A program made the translations under genes and the position numbers. Below the pieces are notes generated by a model. The model had not been told where the DNA came from. It made no database searches and worked only from the letters and a program-made list of their open reading frames with translations. 64,000 nt of DNA from Pseudomonadota bacterium. Its GTDB lineage: Bacteria; Desulfobacterota; Desulfobulbia; Desulfobulbales; Desulfurivibrionaceae. The stretch covers positions 124,001 through 188,000 of the forward strand of contig JAHJRQ010000015.1 in assembly GCA_018830485.1 (NCBI GenBank), in the 5' to 3' direction. Shown here one piece after another: positions 45,238 to 53,292 of the stretch (position 1 is the first letter of the stretch; the number at the start of each line of letters is the position of its first letter).

Positions 45238-46527
45238 TTACCGTATAGTGCCAGACTTATCCTGCCACGGCGCAACCTTCAGCAACAGCACCATCCCCGG
45301 CAGCGCCAGCAGCGCGCAGAGCAGAAAGAACCCCATCCAGCCCATCATCTCAACGAGCCAGCCGGTGGCGGCGTTGGCAAAGGTGCGCGGCATGGCGGCA
45401 AGGCTGGTGAACAGGGCGAACTGGGTCGCGGTGTAGGCCGGGTGGGTGGTGCGGGCGATGTAGGCGACAAAGGCGGCAGTGCCCAAGCCCACGCCCAATG
45501 CTTCAAGACCGATGACGATGGCCAGTTGCGCCAGCTCCACACTGGTGATCTCGGCATGGTGCCCCACCGAAGCCAGCCAGACAAAGCCGAAAATGGAGAC
45601 CACCTGCACCACCCCGAACAGCCACAGCGCCCGGTTGATGCCGATCCTCACCATCCACAAGCCGCCGAGCAGACCGCCGATGACCGCGGGCCACAGCCCG
45701 GCATTTTTGGCGATCAATCCTATCTGGGTCTTGCTGAAGCCCATGTCCATATAAAACGGGGTGGCCAGCGCGGTGCACATACTGTCGCCGAGTTTATAGA
45801 AAAACAGAAAGGCAAGAATCAGCAGGGCGCTGTTCCAGCCGCTGCGGGTGATGAATTCGTGAAACGGTTCGACCACCGCTTCCCGCAAGCTCTTGGGATG
45901 GGTTGCGCGATGCGGCTCCTGCACCGCAAGGGTCATCGCCACCCCGGGCAGCATGAACAGGGCGGTGGCGATGAACACCATGTTCCAGGGCAAAAAGTCG
46001 GCCAGGATCAGCGACAGCGAACCCGGCACCAGACCGGCGATGCGGTAGGCGTTGACATGCACCGCATTGCCGAGCCCCATCTCGCTGTCCGACAGCAGCT
46101 CGCGGCGGTAGGCATCCAGGACGACATCCTGGGTGGCGCCGAGAAAGGCGAGCAGGGTGGCAATCCAGGCGATGGCACGCAAATCGCTTTGCGGCGAAAA
46201 CGCGCCCATCATCGCGATCACCAGCAACAAGCCGATCTGGGTCACCAGCATCCAGCCGCGCCTGCGGCCAAGTACAGGCACAACATAACGGTCGAGCAGC
46301 GGCGACCACAGGAACTTCCAGGTGTAGGGAAACTGGATCAGCGCGAACAGGCCGATGGTTTTCAGGTCAACCTGTTCGCTGCGCAGCCAGGCGGGCAGGA
46401 GGTTGAACAGCAGGTACAGCGGCAGGCCGGAAGAAAACCCGGTGAACACGCAGATCATCATGCGGCGGGTGAAGAGCTGCTTCCAGACGGTCAATTGCTT
46501 GTGCGCTGTGCGCTCGTCCTCTTCCAC
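45238..46527 (-). CDS. ampG: AmpG-like muropeptide permease (MFS)
   Basis: 429 residues, twelve membrane helices. Matches AmpG layout: FTGFSSGLPLYLLFNLLPAW near the start, KFLWSPLLDRYVVP and GRRRGWMLVTQ, FLGATQDVVLDAYRRELL. It imports anhydro-muropeptides from peptidoglycan turnover. It sits in the accessory region between two similar terminators. Confidence 0.9.
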   Translation of the reverse strand: MEEDERTAHKQLTVWKQLFTRRMMICVFTGFSSGLPLYLLFNLLPAWLRSEQVDLKTIGLFALIQFPYTWKFLWSPLLDRYVVPVLGRRRGWMLVTQIGLLLVIAMMGAFSPQSDLRAIAWIATLLAFLGATQDVVLDAYRRELLSDSEMGLGNAVHVNAYRIAGLVPGSLSLILADFLPWNMVFIATALFMLPGVAMTLAVQEPHRATHPKSLREAVVEPFHEFITRSGWNSALLILAFLFFYKLGDSMCTALATPFYMDMGFSKTQIGLIAKNAGLWPAVIGGLLGGLWMVRIGINRALWLFGVVQVVSIFGFVWLASVGHHAEITSVELAQLAIVIGLEALGVGLGTAAFVAYIARTTHPAYTATQFALFTSLAAMPRTFANAATGWLVEMMGWMGFFLLCALLALPGMVLLLKVAPWQDKSGTIR

Positions 46528-46752
46528 TTGCAGCCCCCACTGTCGGATAATTGAACCTCTTTTGGGGAGGCTTTTACGTTAGGAATCTGAAGATCCGTGA
46601 ATGGCGACTATATCAGGACGGACTACCCTGGACAACAAGAAACCCGCATCCCGAAAGGAAAGCGGATTTCAGGCACGCCACTCCCTGGTGTTACCCCCAG
46701 GCCACTTAGGCCTGTCTGGCCCAAAACACATCCAAGGTTTCGCACTTATTAG

Positions 46753-46770
46753 TATAATGTCACCGGATAT
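46753..46770 (+). repeat. 18-base repeat, left of the toxin-antitoxin module
   Basis: TATAATGTCACCGGATAT. It matches 17 of 18 bases of 47505-47522, on the same strand, so the two flank the module as direct repeats. The copy is followed by a second GTCCGGATAT (46771-46780). Confidence 0.7.
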
Positions 46771-46824
46771 GTCCGGATATCATTCTTGTTTTTTCATGTT
46801 GCCCTCCCTGAGCGCCGGCAGTAC

Positions 46825-46839
46825 TATTACTAATACAAT
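46825..46839 (+). promoter_or_regulatory. Operator-like palindrome and -10 of the toxin-antitoxin module
   Basis: TATTA-C-TAATA (46825-46835) is a perfect palindrome just before the gene and overlaps a possible -10, TACAAT (46834-46839). This is where a Phd-type antitoxin would bind for autorepression. Confidence 0.5.
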
Positions 46840-46853
46840 AGGAGGCACAACCA

Positions 46854-47132
46854 ATGGTACGGTCACCGCACATCATTCCCATCTCGGACCTTCGCCAGGA
46901 TGCGAGCGGCATCCTCAAGCGCATGGCGGCTTCACGCGAACCTCTGTTCATCACCCAACGTGGCCGGGCGACTGCCGTAATGGTCAGCATGCAGGAGTAC
47001 GAACACACGCAGCACGAGCTTGAAATTTTACGGCTGCTTGCCCGTGGCGAAAAAGAAATCGAGGCAGGAGGCGGTTTCGACCTGAAAACCGTATTGGCGG
47101 AAGCGGATGCCCTGCTGGCGGAACAACCGTGA
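46854..47132 (+). CDS. Phd/YefM-family antitoxin
   Basis: 92 residues. N-terminal IIPISDLRQDASGILKRMA then REPLFITQRGRATAVMVSM then QEYEH is the Phd/YefM DNA-binding fold. The tail (KEIEAGGGFDLKTVLAEADA) is the region that would neutralise the toxin. Ribosome binding site AGGAGG. Its TGA overlaps the GTG start of the toxin gene. Confidence 0.92.
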   Translation: MVRSPHIIPISDLRQDASGILKRMAASREPLFITQRGRATAVMVSMQEYEHTQHELEILRLLARGEKEIEAGGGFDLKTVLAEADALLAEQP

Positions 47133-47431
47133 AGATCGTTTTTACCCCATCGGCGCGCGACCAGTTTTTACGCGCCCTTGCCTATATCCGCCGCGACAAG
47201 CCGTCAGCGGCGGTTTCGTTTCGGCACCAGGCGGAGAAAACGCTCGCGCGGCTCCAGGATTACCCGGAATCCGGGCGAACCCTCCCGGAATTTCCCGACA
47301 CCCACTACCGCGAGGTGATCGTTCCTCCGTATCGGTTCTTCTACAGGGTCAAAGAGAATGTGGTGTGGATTGTGGCGGTGTGGCATGGCGCACAGTTGCC
47401 GGACAGTCCGGCAGAAGATGCGGAAAACTGA
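47129..47431 (+). CDS. RelE/ParE-family toxin
   Basis: 100 residues starting at GTG 47129. Pattern VFTPSARDQFLRALAYIRRD, ESGRTLPEFPDTHYREVIVP, YRFFYRVKENVVWIVAVWHG fits the RelE/ParE superfamily. ParE-type members act on gyrase and RelE-type cleave mRNA; I cannot say which. Overlaps its antitoxin by GTGA, so the ratio is set by coupling. Confidence 0.9.
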   Translation: MKIVFTPSARDQFLRALAYIRRDKPSAAVSFRHQAEKTLARLQDYPESGRTLPEFPDTHYREVIVPPYRFFYRVKENVVWIVAVWHGAQLPDSPAEDAEN

Positions 47432-47504
47432 CTTTTCAAGACCTGGCCATCAGGGTCCATTTGCATTAATACCTGAGTCCCCGGAATATCTGAAGAGAAA
47501 TAGG

Positions 47505-47522
47505 TATTATGTCACCGGATAT
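47505..47522 (+). repeat. 18-base repeat, right of the toxin-antitoxin module
   Basis: TATTATGTCACCGGATAT. Direct repeat of 46753-46770. Related fragments lie at 47475-47490 and 47535-47550 (GTCCCCGGAA type), forming a cluster. Confidence 0.7.
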
Positions 47523-47563
47523 CATGCTTATCATGGATGTCCCCGGAACTCCTCCAATGAATG

Positions 47564-48421
47564 TCAAATACTTTGAGTGAACGCAACACTGAACCCATTT
47601 AGAAAGATTGGGTCTACAAATGAAATAACCTTGCCCCGCTTGCCAATTTCAAAAGAATATCTAATTTTTGGCCTACTAACTATTAAATTGACAGAAATAG
47701 TAAATTCGATTCTGTCAATTTCGTCTCCATTCATCATGAGTAAGCCTTCGGGATAGATTATTTTGTCCGTGAATCTGAAACTGTAAGTCCCATTTGCATA
47801 ATTATGCGTTTTTTCATTGCCTAAATGAGAATTAACAATTTTTAATACCTCTTCATTCTCAAATTTTTTTGCATCAATTTTTTTTCCATTTAGAACAATA
47901 TTAATTTCTTCCATATTTATTTTTTTTATATTTCTCTCATCATTGATTGATCCTCTTCTTACAAATAACAAATACTTAGATACAATATCTTGAGTAACAC
48001 AATGCATATCCGGAAGTGCGTATAGAACAGATTCTTCTTCCGTGGCATAAAGCAATTCAATTCTTGAAAATTTCTTTGATTGACTAATAGCGTCTTTCGA
48101 GAAACTCTTAGATACAAAATATCCTTTTTGAGCATTTATCATTTTTATTTTTTCATTAAATATTATAATGTCATTTTTACTTGCAGGCTTACTTAAATTT
48201 TTACATTCAAATATGAAAATTGATCTATATCCATGACATATGTCAATTTCTACATATACATCAATTTCGTGATGTACTCCATCTGCATCGATTATTTTAT
48301 TATTTTCAATAAAAAAAGAAGATTTTTTCAATGATGGATTTGAATTAAGAATATGTTTTTCAATGAGATGGACAGCTTCTTCCAAATATTTTCCCTTTTG
48401 GTTACGAGTTAATGTATTCAT
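47564..48421 (-). CDS. AT-rich PD-(D/E)xK nuclease-like protein, possible defence gene
   Basis: 285 residues, strikingly AT-rich and lysine/isoleucine-rich unlike every neighbour. Residues about 45-100 have HHEIDVYVEI then SIFIFECKNLSKPASKNDII, the D-x(n)-E-x-K arrangement of restriction-endonuclease-like folds, followed by MINAQKGYFVSKSFSKDAIS, which resembles the helix after the catalytic strand in Mrr-type nucleases. The C-terminal half is beta-rich and unrecognised. No methyltransferase is beside it. No clear ribosome binding site precedes the ATG. Foreign origin is likely. Confidence 0.6.
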   Translation of the reverse strand: MNTLTRNQKGKYLEEAVHLIEKHILNSNPSLKKSSFFIENNKIIDADGVHHEIDVYVEIDICHGYRSIFIFECKNLSKPASKNDIIIFNEKIKMINAQKGYFVSKSFSKDAISQSKKFSRIELLYATEEESVLYALPDMHCVTQDIVSKYLLFVRRGSINDERNIKKINMEEINIVLNGKKIDAKKFENEEVLKIVNSHLGNEKTHNYANGTYSFRFTDKIIYPEGLLMMNGDEIDRIEFTISVNLIVSRPKIRYSFEIGKRGKVISFVDPIFLNGFSVAFTQSI

Positions 48422-48598
48422 ATTGTTATTATTGTATATAACCTTGTTGACTTGTTTACTAACCTATCGCCGCGCCTTGGGTTCCTGTTATGACTGCAAC
48501 CCTCTCCTTTCTGCGGCACTTAGCCAAGAACGGTTCAGATCACCCTATCAAACCCGAGCCCCAACCACAACACCGAAAAAATACGAGAAAAAAGGCAC

Positions 48599-48635
48599 AA
48601 AAAAACCCGCGACCATCTCTGGCGCGGGTTTTTTT
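48599..48635 (-). terminator. Terminator of the tRNA-Ser genes
   Basis: CCCGCG (48606-48611) with CGCGGG (48623-48628) and inner CC/GG pairing, flanked by A7 and T7. It follows the minus-strand tRNA pair. Nearly identical to 45137-45174. Confidence 0.85.
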
Positions 48636-48669
48636 GTTGTAACGCAAACGGATTGCTCCGCAAAATAAA

Positions 48670-48763
48670 TGGCGGAGAGCGAGGGATTCGAACCCTCGGT
48701 AGAACTTTTGATCCTACACTCGCTTAGCAGGCGAGCACCTTCGGCCTACTCGGTCAGCTCTCC
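48670..48763 (-). tRNA. tRNA-Ser(GCU)
   Basis: 94 bases with encoded CCA. Acceptor arm GGAGAGC/GCTCTCC, anticodon stem CTCGC/GCGAG with anticodon GCT, a long variable arm and T-loop GGTTCGAATCC. A class II tRNA, as expected for serine. Confidence 0.96.
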
Positions 48764-48785
48764 ACGATTCGTATTCGCTTGTTGT

Positions 48786-48871
48786 TGGCGGAGGAAGTAG
48801 GATTCGAACCCACGGTACTTTCGCACAACGGTTTTCAAGACCGCCGCCTTAAACCACTCGGCCATTCCTCC
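48786..48871 (-). tRNA. tRNA-Ser(UGA)
   Basis: 86 bases with encoded CCA. Acceptor GGAGGAA/TTCCTCC, anticodon TGA in GGTCTTGAAAACC, variable arm present, T-loop GGTTCGAATCC. The two serine tRNAs are tandem and probably co-transcribed. Confidence 0.96.
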
Positions 48872-48965
48872 CTCAAGTCCGTCAGTTATGTACCATTTCA
48901 AAAATGGGCTGTCAATGCTTGAAGGGGTTCCGGCTCGGAAGAAAAGTCGGCAAGGCTCTGTCCAT

Positions 48966-49034
48966 GTCCGTTCACCCTGAGCTTGTCGAAGGGTCTTGTG
49001 CAGGGCTAGGCTTCGACAGGCTCAGCCCGAACGG
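48966..49034. repeat. Palindromic intergenic element
   Basis: CGTTCACCCTGAGCTTGTCG with AAG pairs imperfectly with CTTCGACAGGCTCAGCCCGA and ACGG: two arms of about 24 bases around a 20-base centre. This TTCACCCTGAGC...GCTCAGCCCGAACG form is a known widespread bacterial intergenic palindrome. Here it lies between the tRNAs and radA. Confidence 0.75.
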
Positions 49035-49084
49035 AATGGGTACGTTAGTTACATAAAGCGTCTAGGCAATTACACCACGATTCC

Positions 49085-50440
49085 CTACCTGACCGCCTCG
49101 ATAGCCTCGGCCAGCTTCTTGACCCCGACAATCTCCATACCCTTGACCCCGCCCTTGGGCACGTTGGCCAGGGGGACAATCGCTTTTTTAAAGCCATGCT
49201 TGGCCGCCTCCCGCAGCCGCTCCTGGCCGCTGGGCACGGGCCGGATCTCGCCGGAGAGTCCCACCTCGCCGAAGACCACCAGATCCACGGGCAGGGGCTT
49301 GTTTTTCAGGCTGGAGAAAACCGCCAGCAGCAGGGCCAAATCGGCGCTGGTTTCGCTGACCCGCACCCCGCCGGCCACGTTGATGAACACATCCTGGCCA
49401 TAGGTGGCGATGGAGCCGTGCCGATGCAGCACGGCCAGGAGCATGGCCAGCCGGTTCTGCTCCAGCCCCACCGTGACCCGCCTGGGATTCTCGCTGTGGC
49501 TGTCGTCCACCAGGGCCTGCATCTCAACAAGCAGCGGACGGCTGCCCTCCCAGATCGCCATGACCACGCTGCCGGGCATGGCTTCGGCATTGCGGGACAA
49601 AAATATGGCCGAGGGATTGGAGATCTCGCGCAGACCCTTGTCGGTCATGGCGAAGACCCCCAGCTCGTTCACCGCGCCGTAGCGGTTCTTCACCGCCCGC
49701 ATCACCCGGAAGCGGGAATCGCCGCTGCCTTCGATGTAGCAGACCACGTCGATGATGTGCTCCAGCACCCTGGGTCCGGCCAGGTCGCCGCTCTTGGTGA
49801 CATGGCCCACCAGGAAGATGGCCACCCCGGTCTGCTTGGCGAACTGGGTAAGGAGAGCGGCGGACTCCCGCACCTGACTGACGCTGCCCGGCGCGGACTG
49901 GCTGTCCGCCACCTGCATGGTCTGGATGGAATCGATCACCATGACCTCGGGACGTTCCTTGAGCGCGGTGGCGCAGATATCCTCCACCCTGGTCTCGGCC
50001 AGCAGGAGCAAAGCCTGATCCGGCAACCCAAGCCGCCTGGCCCGCATGGCGATCTGTTGGAGCGACTCTTCGCCGGTCACATAGAGGCATTTGCGAGTGA
50101 GGCTCAGGCTGCAGCAAACCTGGAGCAAGCCGGTGGATTTGCCCACCCCCGGATCGCCGCCGATGAGCACCACCGAGCCGGGCACCAACCCGCCGCCCAA
50201 AACCCGGTCCAGCTCGCCCATGGTGGTGGAAAAACGGACCAGTTCGTCTTTGCCCACCTCGGCCATGGTCTGCACCTGGGCCAGGGAACCGGAATAGCCC
50301 TGGAAACGGCCTGCGGCAGCGGAGGCTGGCTGCTGCTCGGCCAGGGTGTCCCAGGCGCCGCAGCCTTCGCATTGACCACCCCATTTACTGAACACCCCGT
50401 TGCAGGCGCGGCAGACATACGAGATCTTCTCTTTAGCCAT
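49085..50440 (-). CDS. radA: DNA repair protein RadA
   Basis: 451 residues. N-terminal zinc finger (CRACNGVFSKWGGQCEGC), RecA-like ATPase with Walker A GGDPGVGKST, the RadA-specific KNRYG motif (VKNRYGAVNE), and a C-terminal Lon-protease-like domain (DVFINVAGGVRVSE, VVFGEVGLSGEIRPV). It promotes branch migration in recombination repair. Followed in the opposite-going direction by tRNAs; preceded by the hybrid kinase. Confidence 0.97.
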   Translation of the reverse strand: MAKEKISYVCRACNGVFSKWGGQCEGCGAWDTLAEQQPASAAAGRFQGYSGSLAQVQTMAEVGKDELVRFSTTMGELDRVLGGGLVPGSVVLIGGDPGVGKSTGLLQVCCSLSLTRKCLYVTGEESLQQIAMRARRLGLPDQALLLLAETRVEDICATALKERPEVMVIDSIQTMQVADSQSAPGSVSQVRESAALLTQFAKQTGVAIFLVGHVTKSGDLAGPRVLEHIIDVVCYIEGSGDSRFRVMRAVKNRYGAVNELGVFAMTDKGLREISNPSAIFLSRNAEAMPGSVVMAIWEGSRPLLVEMQALVDDSHSENPRRVTVGLEQNRLAMLLAVLHRHGSIATYGQDVFINVAGGVRVSETSADLALLLAVFSSLKNKPLPVDLVVFGEVGLSGEIRPVPSGQERLREAAKHGFKKAIVPLANVPKGGVKGMEIVGVKKLAEAIEAVR

Positions 50441-50470
50441 TTTTTCCCTGCCCCTTACGCCTTTTACCTT

Positions 50471-53263
50471 TCACCTTGCAGCTTTTCCTTCCAAAGCCTT
50501 GCGCACCGTTTCGGTCAGCACCCGCATGGTCAGGGGCTTCATGAGAAAATGACTGATGCCCTGGGCCACGGCGGATTCTTCTCCGATTGTCGCGCTATAC
50601 CCGGTGCAGAGGATCACCGGCAGGCTGGGCCGGATCTTGCGAATCTCCTGCGCCAACTGCACCCCGGACATCTTGGGCATGGTTTGGTCGGTGATCAGCA
50701 GATCAAAATCGTCGGGGCGGCTGCGAAACTCTTCCAACGCCTCAAGCGGCTTGGTTCTGGCCGTCACCCGGTAGCCGAGCCCGGAGAGCATGGCCTTGCC
50801 CAGCTCGGCGATGCTGGTCTCGTCATCCACATAGAGAACCCGCTCCTGGCCGGAAGGAAGCGCCCACTCCTGGGGACTTTCCAGCACAACCATGCCCTGG
50901 CCGACCCTCGGCAGATAAACGCGAAAAACCGTGCCCGAGCCCAAAATGCTTTCCACCTGCACCATGCCCCCATAGCTTTTGACGATGCCATGCACCACCG
51001 CCAACCCCATGCCCGACCCCTTGCCCACCATCTTGGTGGTGAAATACGGGTCAAAGATCCGGGCAAGGATCTGCGGCGCGATCCCAGGGCCGGTATCGCG
51101 CACGCTGAGCAAGACATACTGCCCGGGCGACAGCTCGTCTTGCCCGGCGAGATCGCTTTCGCCAAGCTCCACGTTTTTCAAAACCACGGTCAGGGCGCCC
51201 CCTGCCGCCTCCATGGCATGGAAAGCGTTGGTGCAGAGATTCACCACAATCTGGTGGATATTCGTGGGGTCGGCCAGGATGAAACCGCAATCCGGGTCGA
51301 TATCCTCGCGGATTTCGATGTTCGCCGGAATCGAGGCGCGCAGAAACTTGAGCGCCTCCTTGACAATGGGTTTTGGCGAGAGCGGAGCCCGCTCCTCCCC
51401 GCCCTTCCTGCTGAAGGTGAGAATCTGCTTCACCAGATCCCGGGCCCGCAGACCGGCCCGGAGCACCTCCTGGATATCGTCCCTGGCACTGCCTGCCGCT
51501 TCCGGCAGGCTGCGTTTGGCCATCTCGGCATAGCCAAGGATGGCGGCAAGGATATTGTTGAAATCATGAGCGATTCCCCCGGCCAGGGTGCCGATGGCCT
51601 CCATCTTCTGGGCCTGGCGCAACCGTTCTTCCAGCCCCTTCCGGATACTGATGTCATGGCAGATGCAGAGAATTTCCGGCTGCCCCTCGCCTTGCACCAC
51701 CGTGGCATTGATCTCCACCGGGGTGATGCCGCCCCGGCCATCGACATAATCGACCTGCAGATGGCGGATAAAACCCTGCTTGACGCATTCCCGCAACGCC
51801 TGGCGGTTCCTGGCCAGACCATGTGCCGCCGTCCATTCGGTCACCCAGCGCCCCATAATCTCGGCCAAATCGGCGCGCCCGCTCAAGCGAACATACTCCT
51901 GATTAGCGTCCAGCACCCGTCCCTCGCCATCGATCCGTACAAAACCGATGCCGGTGGTTTCGATCAAAACCCGGTATTTCTCCTCACTTTTGCGCAGCCC
52001 CTCTTCCATGGCCCGTTTTTCGGCCAGCATCCGGTTTAGCGCCCCGGCAAGGGACCGAAACTCCGCAAAATGGAGGCCCGAAAGCTGCATTTCCTCCTTT
52101 TCCCGGGCCGCTGTGTCAAAAAAATCCTCAAAGGAGGCAAAGGCCTCCTGGATGCGCCCCGCTGTCTTTCGGACAAAGAGCAACCCGCCCAAAAGCGCGG
52201 CAAGCAGCAGCAATAGCGCCAGCCCGACGATCTTGACAATCTCGCGCCGCAACTGCTGCCGGGCCTCCGCAATGGCCGCCCGGATGTCGTCCAGGTATAT
52301 GCCCGCGCCGATATACCACTGCCACTCCTTGACGCCCCGCACATAGCTGAGTTTCAGGGAGTTGCGCTCTTCGCCCAGCTTCGGCATCACATACCGAAGA
52401 AAACCGCCGTCTTTCCGGGCCAGGGCGATCAGTTCCCGTACGATTTTCAGACCGTTGGCATCGACCTGTTCCAGCGCGTTTTCTCCCTTGGCCGGATAGG
52501 TCAAGGACACCCCGTCCCACTGTCCGGCAAAGACATAGCCATCCTGCTCGAACCGCATCTTTTCAATCCGCGCCAGCACCTCGGCCTGGATCTCCGCTTC
52601 CATGTCGTCCGGATATTCGCCCGCGCCGATCAGCCAATCAAGCTCGGGCAGGTATTTGATAAAGGAGACTTTCTCAAACTCCTGACCGGCCGGAAAACCA
52701 GGCTTGGGCCAGCGGTAGGAGACAAACCCCTCGCCCTTGCTCCGGGCAAGCTCGACCATCTCCCGGATGACAAAAGCGCCCTCGTTGTCCTGCATGGCCA
52801 AAAGATTTTTCTGCTCAAGCTCCGGCTGGTCGGCATGGAGCTGCACCGTACCGTCCATGGCAAAGATGAAGAAATACCCCCTGCCGCTGTTAAAACGCTG
52901 CGTCCGCAGACTCTCGCGCACCAGGGACTCCAGCTCCTTCCTGCTGTGCGATCCCTTGCTGAGTTGGTAGAGATGGGAGGCGGCGACCTGGGCATCCCGG
53001 ACCCTGCCCGCAACAACGCCCTTTGCCCGGTCGGTGATCTGCGACCGCTTGAAATGGATGTACCCGACCACCTCCTCGACCTGCCGCACAAGCTGCTGCT
53101 TGCGCGCTTCGACCTGTTTCGCCCAGAGCGCATCAACCTCGCTCCGGTAGCGGAAATATTCCTGGAAAATATGGAGAGTGCCAAGCCCCAGGATCAGGCA
53201 GGCAACCATGAGCGACATGGTGACCAGCAATCTCCTTGCTATGCTGTGAGCGGGTATGATCAT
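50471..53263 (-). CDS. Large hybrid sensor kinase: double Cache, PAS, HATPase and receiver
   Basis: 930 residues from the ATG at 53263 (GGAGGG upstream; a GTG at 53296 that overlaps the hemW stop is the alternative). Layout: membrane helix about 10-32, two Cache domains about 90-215 and 225-340 (RGYFFIFAMDGTVQLHADQP; DGYVFAGQWDGVSLTYPAKG), membrane helix about 345-370, HAMP-like linker, PAS about 430-545, HisKA with GGIAHDFNNILAAI (His near 566), HATPase (GSGMGLAVVHGIVKSYGG), and a C-terminal receiver about 811-925 (VLYVDDETS, ITDQTMPKMSG). It senses an extracellular small molecule, unknown. The receiver means the kinase can phosphorylate itself; no dedicated output gene is beside it. Confidence 0.9.
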   Translation of the reverse strand: MIIPAHSIARRLLVTMSLMVACLILGLGTLHIFQEYFRYRSEVDALWAKQVEARKQQLVRQVEEVVGYIHFKRSQITDRAKGVVAGRVRDAQVAASHLYQLSKGSHSRKELESLVRESLRTQRFNSGRGYFFIFAMDGTVQLHADQPELEQKNLLAMQDNEGAFVIREMVELARSKGEGFVSYRWPKPGFPAGQEFEKVSFIKYLPELDWLIGAGEYPDDMEAEIQAEVLARIEKMRFEQDGYVFAGQWDGVSLTYPAKGENALEQVDANGLKIVRELIALARKDGGFLRYVMPKLGEERNSLKLSYVRGVKEWQWYIGAGIYLDDIRAAIAEARQQLRREIVKIVGLALLLLLAALLGGLLFVRKTAGRIQEAFASFEDFFDTAAREKEEMQLSGLHFAEFRSLAGALNRMLAEKRAMEEGLRKSEEKYRVLIETTGIGFVRIDGEGRVLDANQEYVRLSGRADLAEIMGRWVTEWTAAHGLARNRQALRECVKQGFIRHLQVDYVDGRGGITPVEINATVVQGEGQPEILCICHDISIRKGLEERLRQAQKMEAIGTLAGGIAHDFNNILAAILGYAEMAKRSLPEAAGSARDDIQEVLRAGLRARDLVKQILTFSRKGGEERAPLSPKPIVKEALKFLRASIPANIEIREDIDPDCGFILADPTNIHQIVVNLCTNAFHAMEAAGGALTVVLKNVELGESDLAGQDELSPGQYVLLSVRDTGPGIAPQILARIFDPYFTTKMVGKGSGMGLAVVHGIVKSYGGMVQVESILGSGTVFRVYLPRVGQGMVVLESPQEWALPSGQERVLYVDDETSIAELGKAMLSGLGYRVTARTKPLEALEEFRSRPDDFDLLITDQTMPKMSGVQLAQEIRKIRPSLPVILCTGYSATIGEESAVAQGISHFLMKPLTMRVLTETVRKALEGKAAR

Positions 53264-53292
53264 TGACTGTGACGCCCTCCCTGGAAATCCGT

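Larger units (their letters stand above)
46528..46853. other. Intergenic region upstream of the Phd/RelE module
   Basis: Contains a short CACCGGATAT repeat (46753-46780) and the module's operator (46825-46835). No gene seen. Confidence 0.5.

Noticed and set aside
18253-45255. A 15-base identity (CGTATAGTGCCAGAC) at 18253-18267 and 45241-45255
   Set aside because: A match of this length is expected by chance in a window of this size, and the contexts differ (promoter versus the end of a coding region).
49196-52039. Very long plus-strand open frame opposite radA and the hybrid kinase
   Set aside because: It spans two certain genes on the other strand and has a His/Gly/Gln-rich, featureless translation.
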